Source: Schistosoma haematobium
Lineage: Eukaryota > Platyhelminthes > Trematoda > Strigeidida > Schistosomatidae
DNA: 64,000 bases
NCBI RefSeq assembly: GCF_000699445.3
Contig: NC_067198.1
Coordinates: 5,242,801-5,306,800, forward strand
Direction of reading: 5' to 3'
Under the pieces are notes generated by a model that was given only the letters and a program-made list of their open reading frames with translations, searched no databases and was not told where the DNA came from. A program made the position numbers and the translations under genes. This document shows positions 20,771 through 31,498 of the stretch, piece after piece. How positions within the stretch are numbered: the stretch's first letter is position 1; each line of letters opens with the position of its first letter.

Positions 20771-21290
20771 TACTACTTACTTACTTATGCCTGTTACGCC
20801 TCGTCCAGGAGCATAGGCCACCACCCACCAGCACTCTCCATCCAACCTTGCCCTGGGCAATCCTTTCCAGTTCCATTCAGTTGTTATTCATCCTTCTCAT
20901 ATTTGCTTCTATTTCCCAACGTAGTGTATTCTTTGGCCTTCCACTACCCTGTTTCCTTTTAGGATTCCAAGTTAGGGCTTACCTCGTGATGCAATTTGGT
21001 GATTTGCGTAATGTATGTCTTATCCATTTCTATCGTCTTTTTCTAATTTCCTCTTCAACTGGAAGCTGGTTTGTTCTCTCCCACAGAAGGCTGTTGCTAT
21101 TGGTATCCGACCAACGGATATTGAGTATCTTATGTAGACAACTATTTATAAATACTTGTACCTTCTTGATGATTGTTTTAGTAGTTCTCAAAGTTTCAGC
21201 TCCGTACCGTAGGACGGTCTTGACGTTTGTATTGAAGATTCTGACTATGATATTGGTTGATAGTTGTTTTGAGTCCCATATTTGCATATG
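20771..21290 (-). pseudogene. LINE type 1 fragment
   Basis: Minus-strand C-terminal region: [33 protein letters not shown] and [19 protein letters not shown], then the conserved 3' terminus at 20790-20860. Close to the copy at 7966-8625 but with a different internal deletion. Confidence 0.8.
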
Positions 21291-21504
21291 CTCTTCTAGA
21301 CTTTAAATGAACAATTGACTATTTTTTCACAATGAAAATATTATATACATTACATAGTCTATTGTACAGTAGTCCTAGTAATTATTTTTCATTATAAAGA
21401 AAACTCGTTTAAACCTTGGCGCCAATCAAACAAATGTATAATTAGTTAAATAAATGAATAAGTAAACAAATATAGTCATGAAAAATATATAAACAATAGT
21501 CATT

Positions 21505-21815
21505 TATATTCACTTGGTATTGTTCAGCTTGTATCTTCCCATTGAGGTTTAAGACTGCAATTAATCAGTCTGTTATTGACATAGATGCATTATGTAGGTA
21601 TGTCTCGATATTGCCTTTATTCACAAGCAAGTGGCTATCAGGACTCAGTGACTGAGTGGATAACGCGATGGCGTTTGAAGTGAATGGTACTGGGTTCGAG
21701 TCCCAGAGTGAACGTCAACCTTTTGAGATGCAGGTACATCCAACTGACGAGTGCCAAATAGGACGAAACGCGCGTCAAACTGCATTCCACTGCTAGCCAC
21801 TATTCATCATTGCTT
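21505..21815 (+). mobile_element. Sm-alpha-like hammerhead SINE with inverted upstream tail
   Basis: 21505-21630 is a minus-oriented tail. From about 21633 a complete plus-oriented head follows (GGCTATCAGGACTCAGTGAC and B box CTGGGTTCGAGTCCC at 21691-21705). The ribozyme has CTGACGA at 21744-21750, a GGACGAAA box and palindrome ACGCGCGT at 21768-21775. Stem I is spoiled by a small insertion after the cleavage site (AAACTGCATTCC). Confidence 0.75.
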
Positions 21816-22620
21816 ACAAATAGTCATTTATATTTATTGTTAAGTAGAATAATAATAATAATAATCATTAAATAGTATGATACAATGGATGATTTAAATC
21901 ATTCTTTCTCCAGTATTACTATACTATGTTAGATTGGATACTTAAATAGTACACAATACAGAGGTCAGATCATATTCTATCTGATATATAGTACACTACA
22001 AAGAATAGAGAACTTGAATTACACTAGATAATACTTCATTCAAACACAATGATAAGCAGTTACATTAAGCGAGTCCAAAGTAGAAATCAATAATCAGGAA
22101 AGGAAATCATATATTTAATAGTTAATAGGTTAAATACCTGTTTGTCCACATTCAATGACCAGTTTATATTTCAATCTCACTATTACATATGACAATATCA
22201 TTAATATCTACTAACTTTATAGGTAGTAATACTGTTACATAAACAAGTACCGATTCATGCATTTCATTATAAGCAACATTATTGATAGAATAACTAATGA
22301 TGTTGTGGTGTATGCTACTTATATAGACATAAGTAATATATAACAATAGTCAGGTTTAGAATGTCTGGTATCAGAAAGTCGAGAAAGAAAGAACGGGAGT
22401 ACAAAGTGATTGGTATGGAAATGAAGGAACAGTGAAGTCTGAGACGACTGATTGATATTTTGCAAATTAAGTATTTACTATTTGGTTCTCAGATTTTACT
22501 AAGAGTTTCTGTAATTTTGTGTTCAATTACATTCGATTGTCCCCATGTGTGTTCTCGTTCATTAAAATGTTATCAAATTTCTTGAAGTAGACGAAACGAA
22601 TTATAATGGTTGAAAGTTGA
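21816..22620. other. no gene seen
   Basis: AT-rich. The block GGTGTATGCTACTTATATAG near 22308 recurs with changes near 25631 (GGTGCATGCTACTTATATTG) and is followed in both places by similar text (AGTCAGG ... AATGTC.GG ... AGAAAG). An unnamed low-copy repeat is therefore present at about 22305-22560 and 25625-25880. Confidence 0.5.
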
Positions 22621-22624
22621 CTAT

Positions 22625-23262
22625 TTAAACTTATTCATATTTGAACACATGAGCAATGGTACAAGGGAACACAAAATACATATGCATCACACAATGAGGT
22701 CAATAGTAGTTATCATTGATATGTGTGATGCATGTGATACTTCCCAGGTGCCCAAACTGAAGCAGGTGGTATTCTTAGGAGGCTACACCAAGAGCTTTTG
22801 ACCTAGAAGTCTAAACCACAAAGCAGTGAAACAACTTTGGGAGAGCAGTCCTATCATAGCTGGTGACCAACAATTGGTTCATACGCCATTTGTTACCTCA
22901 GGATCCTGGAGCCCATGTGCACCATTGGTTTGGAACCAGGGTTTCTCAACTCCCCTAGGTGAATCCTCTGTATCCACCGACCCGGTTGAAGCGCCGGACA
23001 TTCGCTTTTCGTCCTGTCAATTTTGTAAACAACAGTAATGCTATGCTGCGAGAAGGCAGTGATTATGACTTCCCTGACATTGGTTGTACATGCGTGTACA
23101 TGTAAGAGCACTTTGAGAGGGAGAGCTGACTCTCCCTGCTCTCGGCCGTACCAGAGCATTTGGGGGTAAAATATGTGTCGGGGGTGGGATCCCGGCTCAC
23201 GCTCACTTCGCGAACTGGGACTTGAGCCTGGCATTTTTAACCGCTCAGCCAGTCCAACGTAA
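22625..23262 (-). mobile_element. SINE-like repeat R4, most complete copy
   Basis: On the minus strand it begins with a tRNA-like head (GGACTGGCTGAGCGGTTAAA near 23258, B-box-like AGGCTCAAGTCCC). It then runs through the GGAGAGTCAGCTCTCC inverted repeat and the GGACGAAAAGCGAATGTCC hairpin to GTGTGATGCATATG near 22690. Partial copies lie at 4305, 35688, 38503/41335 and 47506. No protein is encoded. Confidence 0.65.
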
Positions 23263-23264
23263 GC

Positions 23265-23765
23265 CAGAAGCCCATCACTGTACAAATAGATTCAGTTTTT
23301 TTAGTTTTAAGTTGTACCACCTTGTTTGTAGTTTTAATCACACTACCTGATTATCCAAATCAAAGCAAGCACAACCGTATCCAAACTCAGAAACCAATCG
23401 TTAAGATTTGAATAAGGTATTGGAAAACAAAACTTTTACCTTGCAGTACAAACATTATTCGGTTATTTACTGAATAATTAATTTTAGAACTAATTAACAG
23501 AACTCCAGAAGCTTTACAAGTCATAATTGTCCCATTAAGTGAGGACTGAACAGTCACTATTTTCTGACGTTATCCACGTTAGTAATATTCCATCATGAAG
23601 AAAGGCAAAATATTAATTGTTGAATTTTAACCTAACTAATCAGTTTTGTGCTGTTTATCGCCATGATAAACTTAGGTTCCTACAGAGGTCTATGGTACAT
23701 AACGATAAACACGATCGAATAGAGGGAATTCGTATTTTACAGTACAGATTGATTAGAGTTAGATA
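23265..23765. other. no gene seen
   Basis: AT-rich, no coding pattern. Confidence 0.35.
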
Positions 23766-23769
23766 ACTA

Positions 23770-23935
23770 CTGAGATCAACCAATCAGTGGAAGGATGTTT
23801 CATTCTAGTACGAGACTTATCATTGGTAGTGAACATCCACGATCCCATTGGATATTGAACCGAACACCTTCGGGTTTGGTGGCAAGAGATTGACCTTTAT
23901 ACCATTGAGCCGACAATTGATGGTTTACGTGCCTA
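23770..23935 (-). repeat. hammerhead SINE family 3, decayed
   Basis: Minus sense keeps ATCGTGGATGTTCACTACCA, a TAGAATGAAACATCC remnant and a tRNA-like head (GGCTCAATGGTATAAAGG). Core lost. Confidence 0.5.
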
Positions 23936-24164
23936 ATTTCTAGACGTACTTCCCAAAGTTTTGATAAGAAATCGTCCCATTCTAGAATAAAACAACTGGT
24001 TTTCAACAGTTGGCTAACTAAGATCAGTTTGTTACGTCAACTATAAAATTCAAAAGTCTCTACAAACCCTTTATAGGAAACTTTCATTCTATTCTCCTTA
24101 GGCTTTATCAAATTTTTTGTCGATTTAAACACCATATTGTGGATTGGTTGAATTTAGACATGAA

Positions 24165-24365
24165 CATCGTCAGATACCGGCCAGCTCAGTGGTCTAGAGG
24201 TTAGGCATTCACGCGTGAGACCGATAAGTCCTGGGTTCGAATCCCACACACAGGATAGTAGATGTGCACTGTTGAGTAGTCCGATACTAGAATGAAACAG
24301 TCATCCAGTGCTTCCAAGTTTTCCATGGTGGTCTAGCTTCAATTGACTTATAAATTCAACTGTTA
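24165..24365 (+). mobile_element. hammerhead SINE family 3 copy
   Basis: Very clear tRNA-like head: CAGCTCAGTGGTCTAGAGG at 24182 and B box CTGGGTTCGAATCCC at 24230-24244. The ribozyme is mutated (TTGAGTA, AGAATGAAA). Tail present. Confidence 0.7.
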
Positions 24366-24795
24366 AATATACATCTATTTCTCTAAGATTCTTTATTTTG
24401 TAATAGACTCAGCCAAAAAAACAACAGGAATAAATACCCCCCAACCTATCTACCTACTTAGTGATAGTATTCCACAGTAAAAAAATATATATATGTAAAA
24501 CAGATAAATAAACTTATTGCTTATCAGTTGCTATGGTTCACATGATGAAAAACAAAAGTTCCATTTATATTCTATCAACAACAAAAAAAAAACAAGAATA
24601 AAATTCAATCTTATATGTTCATTGATTTACAATTTGTCAGACTAAACATTGAAAATTTTTAGGAAAATAAACCATAAATAGACAAAACAAAAATTTGTAA
24701 CTAACTAAAATTTAAATCTAAGTAATGTGTTTAATAATTATTTCATCAATTCATTAATAGTTTAGATTATAGACTAATCTTAATTGGCAAACCTA
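24366..24795. other. no gene seen
   Basis: Very AT-rich with short A tracts. No coding pattern. Confidence 0.35.
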
Positions 24796-24799
24796 TCAT

Positions 24800-24920
24800 A
24801 CGCTCATTGATAACTGGCTTCAAGATGAGTATTCTTCGAGTTCTAGCAGAAATTCTTAGCCAGTGAAGTTTAACTGTGTCTATTGTAGAGGCAGTTATTC
24901 ACTGAAGACAATAGTGGACA
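24800..24920 (+). repeat. hammerhead SINE family 3 spacer fragment
   Basis: Matches the spacer between monomers (TGGCTTCAAGA, GAGTTCTAGCAGAAA, TATTCACTGAAGACAATAGTGG). Confidence 0.5.
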
Positions 24921-24921
24921 G

Positions 24922-25220
24922 TTACATCAATCAGCTACAACGTAGGACCAGACACATATATGCATCGGTCCAAGTTGCCATACCTCATTAACACAACAAG
25001 ATGAACACGGGATTCATAAAAGTAGTTAATTCAGTGGTGGTAATGTATAAAAGAAAGATTGCATATAAGGATATTGTACAGGAAGAAAGAATTAGTTCGT
25101 AGAAAGAAATATATGGAGCGATTTTAAACTTATAGTTTAAGGGAAGACAAAGAGTGTATAATACCTACGCCATTGTGATCGATTCTGAGCCATGTCACCC
25201 AGAGTCTCCGACAGTTACGT
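24922..25220 (-). repeat. LINE type 2 3' UTR fragment
   Basis: Minus-oriented 3' UTR shared with 9612-9900 and 31981-32260. It ends at GAGCCATGTCACCCAGAGTC before any coding sequence. Confidence 0.7.
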
Positions 25221-25455
25221 AATATATCATAGATTGGCTGAATTTAGACAATAACACCGTTGGATGCTGACCGGCTCAGTGATTTACAAGTTAAGCGTTC
25301 AAGTCTCTTTAGTGTGGGATCGTGGATGCGCAAAGCTGAGGAGTCCCATACTAGAGTGAAACGGTCATTCAGTGCTTCGATGTTTTCCATGATGGTCTAA
25401 TATTCATGATATCAATTGAAACTCAGTGATCTCCATAATCCTATACTGATATATC
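25221..25455 (+). mobile_element. hammerhead SINE family 3 copy
   Basis: Head is partly deleted (no clear B box). Core CTGAGGA with GTCCCATACTAGAGTGAAACG and TTCAGTGCTTCG. Stem III is no longer palindromic. Confidence 0.65.
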
Positions 25456-25464
25456 AGTAAATAC

Positions 25465-26185
25465 TAGCCAACTATTTCGTGCTATTACCGTTTCAATAGT
25501 TAGTTTTATGAAAACAAATAACGATTTTGTGGTTTAATTTCTTAGATCTATCATCTATCAATATACAGAAGATAACTCATCACTAAATTGTTTCCGCTTC
25601 AAGAACTACTAGTATCAGTTAAACTGTGGTGCATGCTACTTATATTGATATAAGTAGTATATGATGCGAGTCAGGAATGTAATGTCCGGCGGCAGAAGAT
25701 AGGGAAGATCAAGAAAGGAAGAGCGGGAATAGAAAGCAATTAGTATGGAAATGTAAGAACAATGAAGTTCGAGACAATTATTGAACATTTTGCAAATTAA
25801 GTATTACAGTGTGGTTTTTCTGTTTTACCAAGTAACCCTGTAATTTTGTGCTAAATATAATTGGGTTGTCCTCTTCTATGTTCACCTTAACTACAAAACA
25901 ACATTTGATACTGATAAGTGAACAGAGAAATCATTGAAGTTCTGTAGACCACATATAAACTAACAGGATATTGAAACTTAAACGAATTATTCTGTAATTC
26001 AGTTATGTATTCAAAATATATGGAAATCGCTTTTAATTACTGTTAACAACAATCCTTATCATGAAACGAAACTCTTCTAATACTAACCCATCGTTTTAGA
26101 CTCAATAATGTTTATAAGAGTATTTAAAGTAGAAATGAAACCAAATCAATACAAGAACTACTTTAATTTTATTCAATGATATTCC
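25465..26185. other. no gene seen; contains the low-copy repeat noted at 22305
   Basis: AT-rich and non-coding, apart from the unnamed repeat at about 25625-25880. Confidence 0.4.
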
Positions 26186-26189
26186 ATAC

Positions 26190-26800
26190 AATACAAGGAG
26201 GATCTGATGCAGACGTAAACGTAAAGATTGGTAAAGCAACAACAGCATTCCTACAGTTGAAGAACATATGAAACTCAAAACAAATGTCAACCAATATGAT
26301 ATTCAGAGTCTTCAATACGAAAAAACGCTAATTAAAATGCAAAAATACTTAATGTAATTTTTATGAAGTATAAATATCAAAGTTAGAATGTTCAATACCA
26401 ATGTCAAGACAGTGCTACGGAACGGAGCAGAAAATTTGAGAACTACTAAAACCATCATCGAAATGCACAAGTATTTATAAACAATTGTCTACGCAAAATA
26501 ATCAACATCCATTGGCCGGATACTATCAACAACAGCCTTCTGTGGGAGAGAACAAACCAGCTTCCATCTGAAGAGAAAATTAGGAAAAGACGTTGGAAGT
26601 GGATAGGACATACATTACGGATATCATCAAACTGCATCACGAGGCAAGCCCCAACTCGGGATTCTGAAGGGAAGCGGAGAGAATGGAAGGCCAAAGAATA
26701 CTGCTTCAGAATTGGAAACAGACATAAATAGGATGGATAGTAACTGGGAAGGATTGCCCGGTACAGAGTTGGATGGAGAATGCTGGTTGGTGGCCTATGT
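26190..26800 (+). pseudogene. LINE type 1 fragment in two pieces
   Basis: 26190-26330 holds a GSDADVNVKIGKATTAFLQL segment. 26375-26800 carries the C-terminal remnant and the conserved 3' terminus GGATTGCCCGGTACAGAGTTGG. The two are separated by about 45 unrelated bases. No intact frame. Confidence 0.7.
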
Positions 26801-26959
26801 GAAAAAGTCAGCTTTTTAGAAATACTACATAAAAAATAATAACAATTCGAAGAGGATTAGTAAATGTATAGTGAATACAGTATTAAGGAACTACTTGGTT
26901 GTGAAATATTTTCTCTTTAACTACAGTACTGACTAACTAGCCTAGACTAGAGAAAGTCA

Positions 26960-26961
<2 letters not shown>

Positions 26962-27033
<72 letters not shown>
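26962..27033. repeat. (TA)n microsatellite
   Basis: About 72 bases of uninterrupted TA. Confidence 0.95.
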
Positions 27034-27038
<5 letters not shown>

Positions 27039-28105
27039 TTTACTAATGAAATAACTGGTCACTTGCCAAGCAACGAGATTATCCTAGTGTAACGTATTTG
27101 AAATTTTACCACACTCAAGCCTCCATTGGCTGAGCGTCTTATTTTCACGTTAACTTTGTCATCGTTGTATTATTCTGGATTGCTTCATTAATTAAAATCA
27201 GTGGATCTTAAGTACTCACTGAGTTGTTGATTAGCTGTTTCTCTTATTCTTCCCTGTTCCAGATTCTCATAGATGTTAATCTGCGGATACTTCTTCAGAA
27301 TAAAGGAAACCTCCAGATTAAACAATCTACCACAGTCTAAACGACACATGTCTAACAAGCTTTCTCATACTACTCTTCTACTTTATAATGGTCTACTTAT
27401 TTAGTGGAATCGATTAAAAACACTACATAAAGAAATGAAGTATTCAGTGTCCAAAAATTTCCGATATGTTATAACTTGTCAGTCGAATGCTACTTTTTAT
27501 ATCTGATCATCGCTGATTGGTATGTCGGAAACTTATCACTTATACTCGAAACGAGGGACCTCTGCAATACCCACGACACGAAGACTGGTATAAGTGAAGA
27601 TTTATTAACGCCCAAACACGATGACGACGACTCGAGTCGAAAATACACTCATTTATATATTGATTGTACACCCATTTTGATTAATAATTAGGATGAAATC
27701 ACATATATAAACAATACTTACTTACTCATTTAGGCCTCTTACCCTGTTACATAGTTCATGTCAATTAAATACAAGAATATCGTATATTATTCCGAATCAA
27801 ATGTCATATGGGGAAACAAAACCGAATAATACTACACTAGATTGAATCAAAACGGAAGTAATGTTGAACCAAAACTCATAATGAGTAAATCAATCGAATC
27901 TTGACTTTTCTTCCCGTCATATCACGATACAAGTAAACATTCGAGTTAGGTTAGTTTCCTTATTTAACATATAGAGTAAGATCAGGTATATTGCATAATA
28001 ATTCTCAGTTTAAAAGACAAAACTATATTCACCATATTTATCTATTACTATGACTAATATTGCGATCATTCCTATTCCTCTAATTCTCACATTGTGGAAT
28101 CCCTC
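27034..28105. other. no gene seen
   Basis: AT-rich. A 40-base LINE type 1 tip (minus) is recognisable at 27716-27755. No other feature. Confidence 0.35.
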
Positions 28106-28109
28106 AACT

Positions 28110-28225
28110 ACTGCTCATATGAAATGTGGTTAGAATGGGGGATCGTGGAGATCTAAAGTGGACCGCATGTGGGACTCGAACCCAGGACCTTTGGTGACTC
28201 GCGCGAACGCTTAACTTGAAATGTA
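28110..28225 (-). repeat. hammerhead SINE family 3, decayed head
   Basis: Minus-sense B box TGGGTTCGAGTCCC with partial head and a lost ribozyme. Confidence 0.45.
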
Positions 28226-28502
28226 AAAATGTCAATTTATGCCAAATCTTATGATCCTTACCACTAATTGACATGTCTGAGTCTAATCTCATCAGTAGCA
28301 CATACAAACCACTTCATATATCACACACTGTAATTATTATATTTACTACGATCACTAATACTTGTCTATCAGTAAACTTGATAGTAGTAAAGCAGTTTCA
28401 AAACAGACGACACATTTTAACCCAGCTATGTTAAAGCTCACAGAAGACTATGAAATATTGAAAACTAACTGCATAAAACTAGAATTAATATACCATAAAT
28501 TT

Positions 28503-28640
28503 CAACAGAGTCCCACAATAGGATGAAACAGGCGTCCAGTGCTTCCAAATTTTCCATAGTGGTCTAACCTTCAATTGACTCATGAACTCAACCATTGAAA
28601 TTACTATAATATCCACAAAAATCCCTCTGAGATATAAAAT
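28503..28640 (+). repeat. hammerhead SINE family 3, 3' half
   Basis: Starts at GTCCCACAATAGGATGAAAC inside the ribozyme, keeps GGCGTCCAGTGCTTCC and the tail ATCCACAAAAATCCCTCTGA. Confidence 0.65.
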
Positions 28641-28955
28641 GGTCTATGATTACCACACACACACACACACACAAAAATACACTTTATCCTAGAAGTCGTC
28701 TAGTACATATAAACAACTTCAGCGAGAACAATCAATAGATATTGAACATAATCGTCCAATGTGTCCATTACGTGAAAATCATCATACAATATTACCAATG
28801 AAATCAAAACATATAACTAATGAACAACGAATGACTTCTATAATAATAACCCACTCTTCATCGATCTTAGTACACTTGAAATACTATAGGGATAAAAAGA
28901 AGAGAACACAATGACAACTCTAATTTGCAGTAAATTAATGCATGTATATTTATCC

Positions 28956-28958
<3 letters not shown>

Positions 28959-29010
<52 letters not shown>
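28959..29010. repeat. (TA)n(GA)n microsatellite
   Basis: TA run followed by a GA run. Confidence 0.9.
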
Positions 29011-29111
29011 TTCATTATACAATTGGCTTGTTGTGTTCATGTATTCGCCATTCAAATCAAATGTCATCGGTGAATTGAAAATTAAAGAAAAAGCATACAA
29101 TATTAAATAGA

Positions 29112-29112
<1 letters not shown>

Positions 29113-29161
<49 letters not shown>
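29113..29161. repeat. (AAT)n microsatellite
   Basis: Sixteen or so AAT units in a row. Confidence 0.95.
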
Positions 29162-29515
29162 TATTATTATCCATATGATTTGGAGCATTTAAGTAGTAAT
29201 AGCAATAATAAATGTTATTATAATGCACTAAATTGATAGAAATAGTTTATTTATCCATAGTAATTATAAGCTTGACTGATTGTTCACTAAAAATGAAGTG
29301 TAAAGCATTGTTCAATTCAACCCTATTTAATAATAATAGTAATAATAAGAAGAATTAAGATAGAGATAGAGGGAATATGAGGTTAAAGGTATCAGGAAAG
29401 AAAACAAACAAACAATTAAGAAAAGTATTAGAAAAATAAATATACAACATGTACATATACGGTTATTTCATTGTCACATTCATGTGCACACATACAGCTG
29501 TGTGTGGTAGGTACG

Positions 29516-29521
<6 letters not shown>

Positions 29522-29564
<43 letters not shown>
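29522..29564. repeat. (TA)n microsatellite
   Basis: About 43 bases of TA. Confidence 0.95.
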
Positions 29565-29565
<1 letters not shown>

Positions 29566-31442
29566 AGTTACCATGTTGAACTAATAACACTCTATTTGTG
29601 CATGATCTAATGACAATAAAATAACACAGAAGACAGTAAGAATTTCATTGAAAAATCAAAGTATAGTAGAAGAAAACAAGGATGTAATATTGTTATATAT
29701 GTGTGTATATATAAGGATAAAACGAAGACAGTAAACATCATTAGGAGAGGTATGGTTTCACACAAACACAAACACACACACACACACACACGAAGTAATG
29801 ATCAAAAGAACACAACAAAACAAATATAAGATAAAATTTCATTTTTCCTATACAAAAATATATGGATAATATATAAGTGTAATGAGCAATTTAAGAATAA
29901 GCAAAACGAGAACAACATATATAAACATTCCAATTGAATAGATTCATAGAATATTCAATGAATTAATGGAATGTACCAATACTTGGTTATAGTTTATTAT
30001 TATTATTGTATAATTTGTATAATATGTATCAGCAGTACAAACAATATACATGAATAAAACAAATATGCATTCACAATACAACAAAACATTGTATAGAAAT
30101 TAAAACCAAAGAGAGGGGGGGAGAAAGGGAGGGAGAGAGAGAGGGAGGGAGGAAAACAATACGAGATCATAAACATAATAATCCAAGCATAGATACATTT
30201 ATATGAATTGGATAAATATTAAACGAAAATAACCATTCACCAAAACCGAAAAGAAAATATATCATAAATGTGAATACATCATTGAATAAAAAAAACGAAA
30301 AAAAAGAAAGAAAAAAAAAGAATCAAAACACTATTCCATTACATCATCGACAACAAAAAAAGAAAACAAAAAGAAAAGGAAAGAAGAAATCTTGTCAACA
30401 AAAAAAAATTCAGAGATTTACATATCATTCTACTTGTTTCATATTACATACTATAACATAATAGAAAATGAATCAATAATTGATTCAATTAATTGAATAA
30501 ACACACATTCATTTATGAATTGGATTCAGGGAAACAATCAGTTAAAAAAAAGAGAAGAAATCATTTGAAACCGGTAACAATAGAACAACATTGACAATTG
30601 AATGAATAAATGAAGTAAAAATAATTAAAAAATAAAGTTTATTTTTTCTCTGTTTTTTTTTCTGTTTTCTCTCAAAATAATAATAGAAACTAAGCGAATC
30701 ATCATCTTCCACACACACACACACAAACACAAAATAATAATAATAATACTAATTACAGTAATGGTAATAATATTTGTTTATTTATTCATCCATCTAATGA
30801 CGACAAAATTATCATTATTATTATTATTATTATAGTTATATCGGAAATGCCTAAAGAAGTTACAAAACCACAAAAAAAAAACAAAGAAAACAAGCAGTAA
30901 ACAATGTCTGAAAGCCTTAGACACACGCACACGCACTATAAATATATAGTCGTTATTTTTGTTGTTAGTCTCCTGTTTTTCTTGTCCCCCGCGTCACAAT
31001 CCCCACGTAATTTACAATACAAATGACATGTAGTCTACAAACCTATATGTCTATACCCGTACAATCTTTAATGATAGCAATAATAATAATAATAACAATA
31101 ATAATAATAATAATAACGTATACATGTACATATGTGGATATCTCAATATGAAATCTAATCACCATATTATTTTAATCAAACATTATAAATCAACCACAAA
31201 ATGACTAACTTAAATCCACAACATTTAATGATGACGCTGATGTTGGTGATAATGATACAAGAAAAGAAAAAAAACAACATGAACAAAAACAGAAGAAAGA
31301 AGAAAAAAGGGACAAGAAGGAGAAAACTAATGATTGAACATAGAGTATCGGATTAAAGAGTAATAAAGATGCATAGGAATAGGAAGTGTAACATACCTTC
31401 CTTTAAAGAAAAAAGTATATGATTATCTATCAGTCAATTTTG

Positions 31443-31498
31443 TTAACATGCCACATGTGAAGGTTGTATCGTTGATAATGATGTTGAAGGATTATGAG
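31443..31498 (-). CDS. robo: Roundabout-like gene, proposed last coding exon
   Basis: A strong acceptor (poly-T then TTTTTTTGTAG) precedes base 31498. The frame left open by exon 3 (one base) continues as AHNPSTSLSTIQPSHVAC and then TAA at 31445-31443. The Ser/Thr/Pro-rich composition fits the preceding tail. Another small exon in intron 3 cannot be excluded. Confidence 0.5.

Larger units (their letters stand above)
28650..31442 (-). other. probable 3' UTR of the Roundabout-like gene
   Basis: About 2.8 kb with none of the SINE or LINE repeats that fill the flanks. In gene sense it is T-rich with many simple repeats: CA runs at 28651 and 29772, TA runs at 28959-28990 and 29522-29564, AAT triplets at 29113-29161, and a purine tract at 30110-30155. 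Several AATAAA motifs exist on the minus strand (for example inside 29245-29255). It follows directly after the predicted stop at 31443. The transcript end cannot be placed from sequence alone. Confidence 0.4.

Noticed and set aside
22990..23020. GGACGAAA in R4 (minus sense) as a hammerhead box
   Set aside because: No CTGANGA precedes it at the right distance in any copy; the GGAC pairs with GTCC downstream as a simple hairpin instead.
28867..29100. Open frame across the TA/GA microsatellite
   Set aside because: Most of the residues come from simple repeat; no protein family.
30270..30461. Lysine-rich open frame
   Set aside because: Arises from A-rich low-complexity DNA inside the proposed 3' UTR.
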